DNA of 64,000 nt from Clostridia bacterium (GTDB taxonomy: Bacteria > Bacillota > Clostridia > Oscillospirales > Acutalibacteraceae), in contig JAFWYB010000027.1 of the NCBI GenBank assembly GCA_017517865.1, positions 1-64,000 on the forward strand, read 5' to 3'. The position numbers and the translations under genes are program-made. The notes beneath the pieces were generated by a model that saw nothing but the letters and a program-made list of their open reading frames with translations, had not been told where the DNA came from and searched no databases. The stretch's first letter is position 1; every line of letters begins with the position of its first letter. This document shows, piece after piece, positions 63,101-64,000 of this stretch.

Positions 63101-63293
63101 GAGAGCTCACGTCACCACCGTTGTCAACAACATTATCAAGCCCTTTTTCAACGACCTCTGCGATGTACTTTGCGAGCACCTTGGATGCTTCTGCGCTATC
63201 AATAGGCGCAGTTGTAGAGAGCTTGTCCGTAGTGGCAAGCTCGGCATCCAAAGATTTATTTATTATTTGTTCGTAGAGACCGTCTTTTAACAT
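60147..63293 (-). CDS. PLD-nuclease/DEAD helicase/DUF3427 protein
   Basis: A 1,048-residue protein. Residues about 120-270 form a phospholipase D-like nuclease with LHAKTYVFYRD and GSSNLS. A superfamily 2 helicase follows: VVAATGTGKTVIS (Walker A), IIVDEFHHA (DEAH-like), SAT-type LGLTATPERMDG, and FVVDIYNEGVDIP with QLGRGLR. The C-terminal 250 residues are DUF3427. Such helicases occur with NUDIX proteins in defence regions. Start ATG 63293 with GAGGTGA ahead. Confidence 0.93.
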   Translation of the reverse strand: MLKDGLYEQIINKSLDAELATTDKLSTTAPIDSAEASKVLAKYIAEVVEKGLDNVVDNGGDVSSQVALANRIISTIINETKENGFDEMSVAERAEQLLALFDKKNSILALDEKAQLIRPETSIAQSSLFTGAIHEPQMYTELKKEIVSCNRIDMLVSFIKWSGLRLIMDELTTFAQNGGELRIITTSYMGATDVKAIEELRKLSNTKIKVSYDTKRTRLHAKTYVFYRDTGFTTAYVGSSNLSNAAISSGLEWNVKVTKKDLPETIDKIAATFESYWNSNEFEYYNEEQKERLARALKAEKYFDSNNAEVYTIDIAPYSYQQEILDKLEAERKVRGYNRNLVVAATGTGKTVISALDYKRFRKQNPDKPCRLLFVAHREEILKQSMYTFRAVLKDANFGEMFVGSYKPESIDNLFISIQTFNSQAFTEKTTPEFYDYIIVDEFHHAAAPTYQKLLSYYKPQILLGLTATPERMDGKSILPYFNNRIAAEIRLPEAIDRKLLCPFQYFGVTDNIDLDNLKWAAGGYDKEELSRIYTLSGMLANRRADLVVSSLLKYVTDIDDVKGLGFCVTIEHAEFMSNYFNERGIPSMFLTGHSPDEERKEAKARLVKGEVRFIFVVDIYNEGVDIPEVNTVLFLRPTESLTVFLQQLGRGLRLSEDKECLTVLDFIGQANKKYNFEDKFASLLSNATRGVTREIKDGFVSLPKGCYIQLEKKAARYILDNIRASYGNSAGLVARIATFEEDTGLKLTLEIFLDHYRIDPRSIYKFDSFSRLCARADMIDNFEEPIEDVLSKAFGRFASADSRRWIIFMLRVLKDIDKLDFTKLSDQEKRMLQMFYITVWGKAIEDWDADEVLENFRSLSDSPVMLSELIALLEYNYNHIDFIDAPVDLGFDCPLDLHCTYTRDQLLVAMDFMKPNTVREGVKWLPEKGIDVFFITLNKSDKDYSPTTMYKDYSINETLFHWQSQSTTNAEGKVGQRYINHRKNGSKVLLFVREFKNDVYGNTAPYTYLGTANYVSHNGSRPMNITWKLDEPIPAKYLKKTNKLVVV

Positions 63294-63323
63294 TTATTTC
63301 ACCTCATTTGGCTTTTGTAAGTA

Positions 63324-64000
63324 TTATTGGGGCTCTGAATATTTTCTCTTGAATAATTCGCTTTTTGCGTTTCTTTTGTCTCTTACTTTTCGCTCAACAG
63401 CTTCACATACGCTTGATAGATCTGGCATAATTCTAAAAGCATTTATTCCAATGGTATCAAGATACCCGAGCAACGATTCACGTAGATCTTTATGAATTCT
63501 AATAATACGCGTGTTGTTTTCAATTATATTCAAGTGTTCATTTTTATCCAATGTATAGGGGAACATAAACAATCCTTGCTGCATGATTAATCTCTGATTG
63601 GATTGACTTGGATCAATAAAGAGGATTTTTCTCCCTGCAACTTTACTCTCGTTCTTTTGAACAAAAGCGTTTACATTTTCAATGTTAGTATGTATTGCAA
63701 TCGTTTTAAAAAACTGTTGAATGATAGCACTCCTATTTTCAAACAGAATATCAGGTTCGATTTTTACATTCTTGTTAAACATCATATCAACTGTTCCAAT
63801 TAAAGCAACACTTCTTTGAGCAAAAGAATTAATTTCAAAGAATGGTCCAGCATTAAAATACGGAACATGGTTAATTACAATATTTTGATGTGTAGCTGCA
63901 TAACGAATGTAGTAATATGTTTTGTCATCCGGATTAGTGTATTTACCATTTGATTTTGGTGTAAATAATGCAAAATACAAGGCTACAAAGGGGTTGTAAG
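63324..64000 (-). CDS. FRG-domain protein, 5' end beyond the window
   Basis: The frame stays open to base 64000. The first visible residues read YNPFVALYFALFTPKSNGKY, the NPLVALYFA motif of the FRG domain, and the later NQRLIMQQGLFMFP is its second motif. FRG proteins are frequent in phage-defence and toxin loci. A TTG at 63980 is not the true start because the motif continues upstream. Visible length is 225 residues. Confidence 0.88.
   Translation of the reverse strand, partial: YNPFVALYFALFTPKSNGKYTNPDDKTYYYIRYAATHQNIVINHVPYFNAGPFFEINSFAQRSVALIGTVDMMFNKNVKIEPDILFENRSAIIQQFFKTIAIHTNIENVNAFVQKNESKVAGRKILFIDPSQSNQRLIMQQGLFMFPYTLDKNEHLNIIENNTRIIRIHKDLRESLLGYLDTIGINAFRIMPDLSSVCEAVERKVRDKRNAKSELFKRKYSEPQ

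Noticed and set aside
1..64000. CRISPR arrays
   Set aside because: No array of short identical repeats with unique spacers was seen. The iterons at 47441 are degenerate and irregularly spaced, and no cas genes are present.

Overview
The window reads as a chromosomal segment of a Gram-positive, spore-forming Clostridia-type bacterium, most like the gut Oscillospirales. The pointers are the gene order rpsF-ssb-rpsR followed by a YqeG phosphatase, a SpoIID-like protein with peptidoglycan-binding repeats, lipoprotein signal peptides, strong AGGAGG ribosome sites and sigma-A promoters with 17-base spacers. The genus is inference. Two stretches of acquired DNA flank a core block.

Region A (1 to about 6,460) is the right part of a mobilizable element. 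It holds a protein ending in a sigma-like HTH, a run of inverted repeats that makes a good oriT candidate, a MobC-like accessory protein, a MobP/MobL-type relaxase, a ParB-like protein, a small protein and a large serine recombinase. The left end lies outside the window.

Region B (about 6,470 to 40,650) is ordinary chromosome: a GH13 glucosidase and GPH sugar transporter operon ending in a secreted PHP protein; the S6/SSB/S18 operon with YqeG and a VanW-domain protein; a VanX-type dipeptidase; a SulP transporter; a large GH38/GH57-like protein; a paired chromate transporter; NrdR; cysteine synthase; a divergent MocR regulator/pyridoxamine kinase pair with a clear operator; an ECF-type sigma factor with a repeat-rich partner; a SpoIID/peptidoglycan-binding cluster; and an MBOAT/AlgX-like O-acetylation pair with a lipoprotein.

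Region C (about 40,600 to 47,900) begins with a perfect tRNA promoter that now reads a broken tRNA-Pro, followed by an intact tRNA-Pro. A compact element of about 6.8 kb is framed by two 29-base near-identical direct repeats (41,074 and 47,856). It has an excisionase-like protein, a replication-type HTH protein, a ribbon-helix-helix protein, two tandem tyrosine integrases (one with an arm-binding domain at both ends), four iteron-like repeats and a cargo of a trypsin-like peptidase opposite two unknown genes.

Region D (about 47,900 to the end) is a conflict/defence island with every gene on the minus strand. It starts with a MATE exporter behind a structured RNA leader and a MerR-TipAS regulator with a 19-base-spacer promoter. 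Then come an ASCH protein, a GNAT plus PUA-like protein, a HAD phosphatase and a PD-(D/E)XK-like nuclease in one run; a stand-alone peptide deformylase; a complete three-gene ABC-3C conflict module (Rad50-like ATPase with a CPLC hook, middle component, nuclease-type effector); an unknown protein, a NUDIX hydrolase and a PLD-helicase-DUF3427 protein in one operon; and an FRG-domain protein cut by the window edge. The ABC-3C module and the ASCH/GNAT/HAD/nuclease run are the strongest candidates for poorly described biology.
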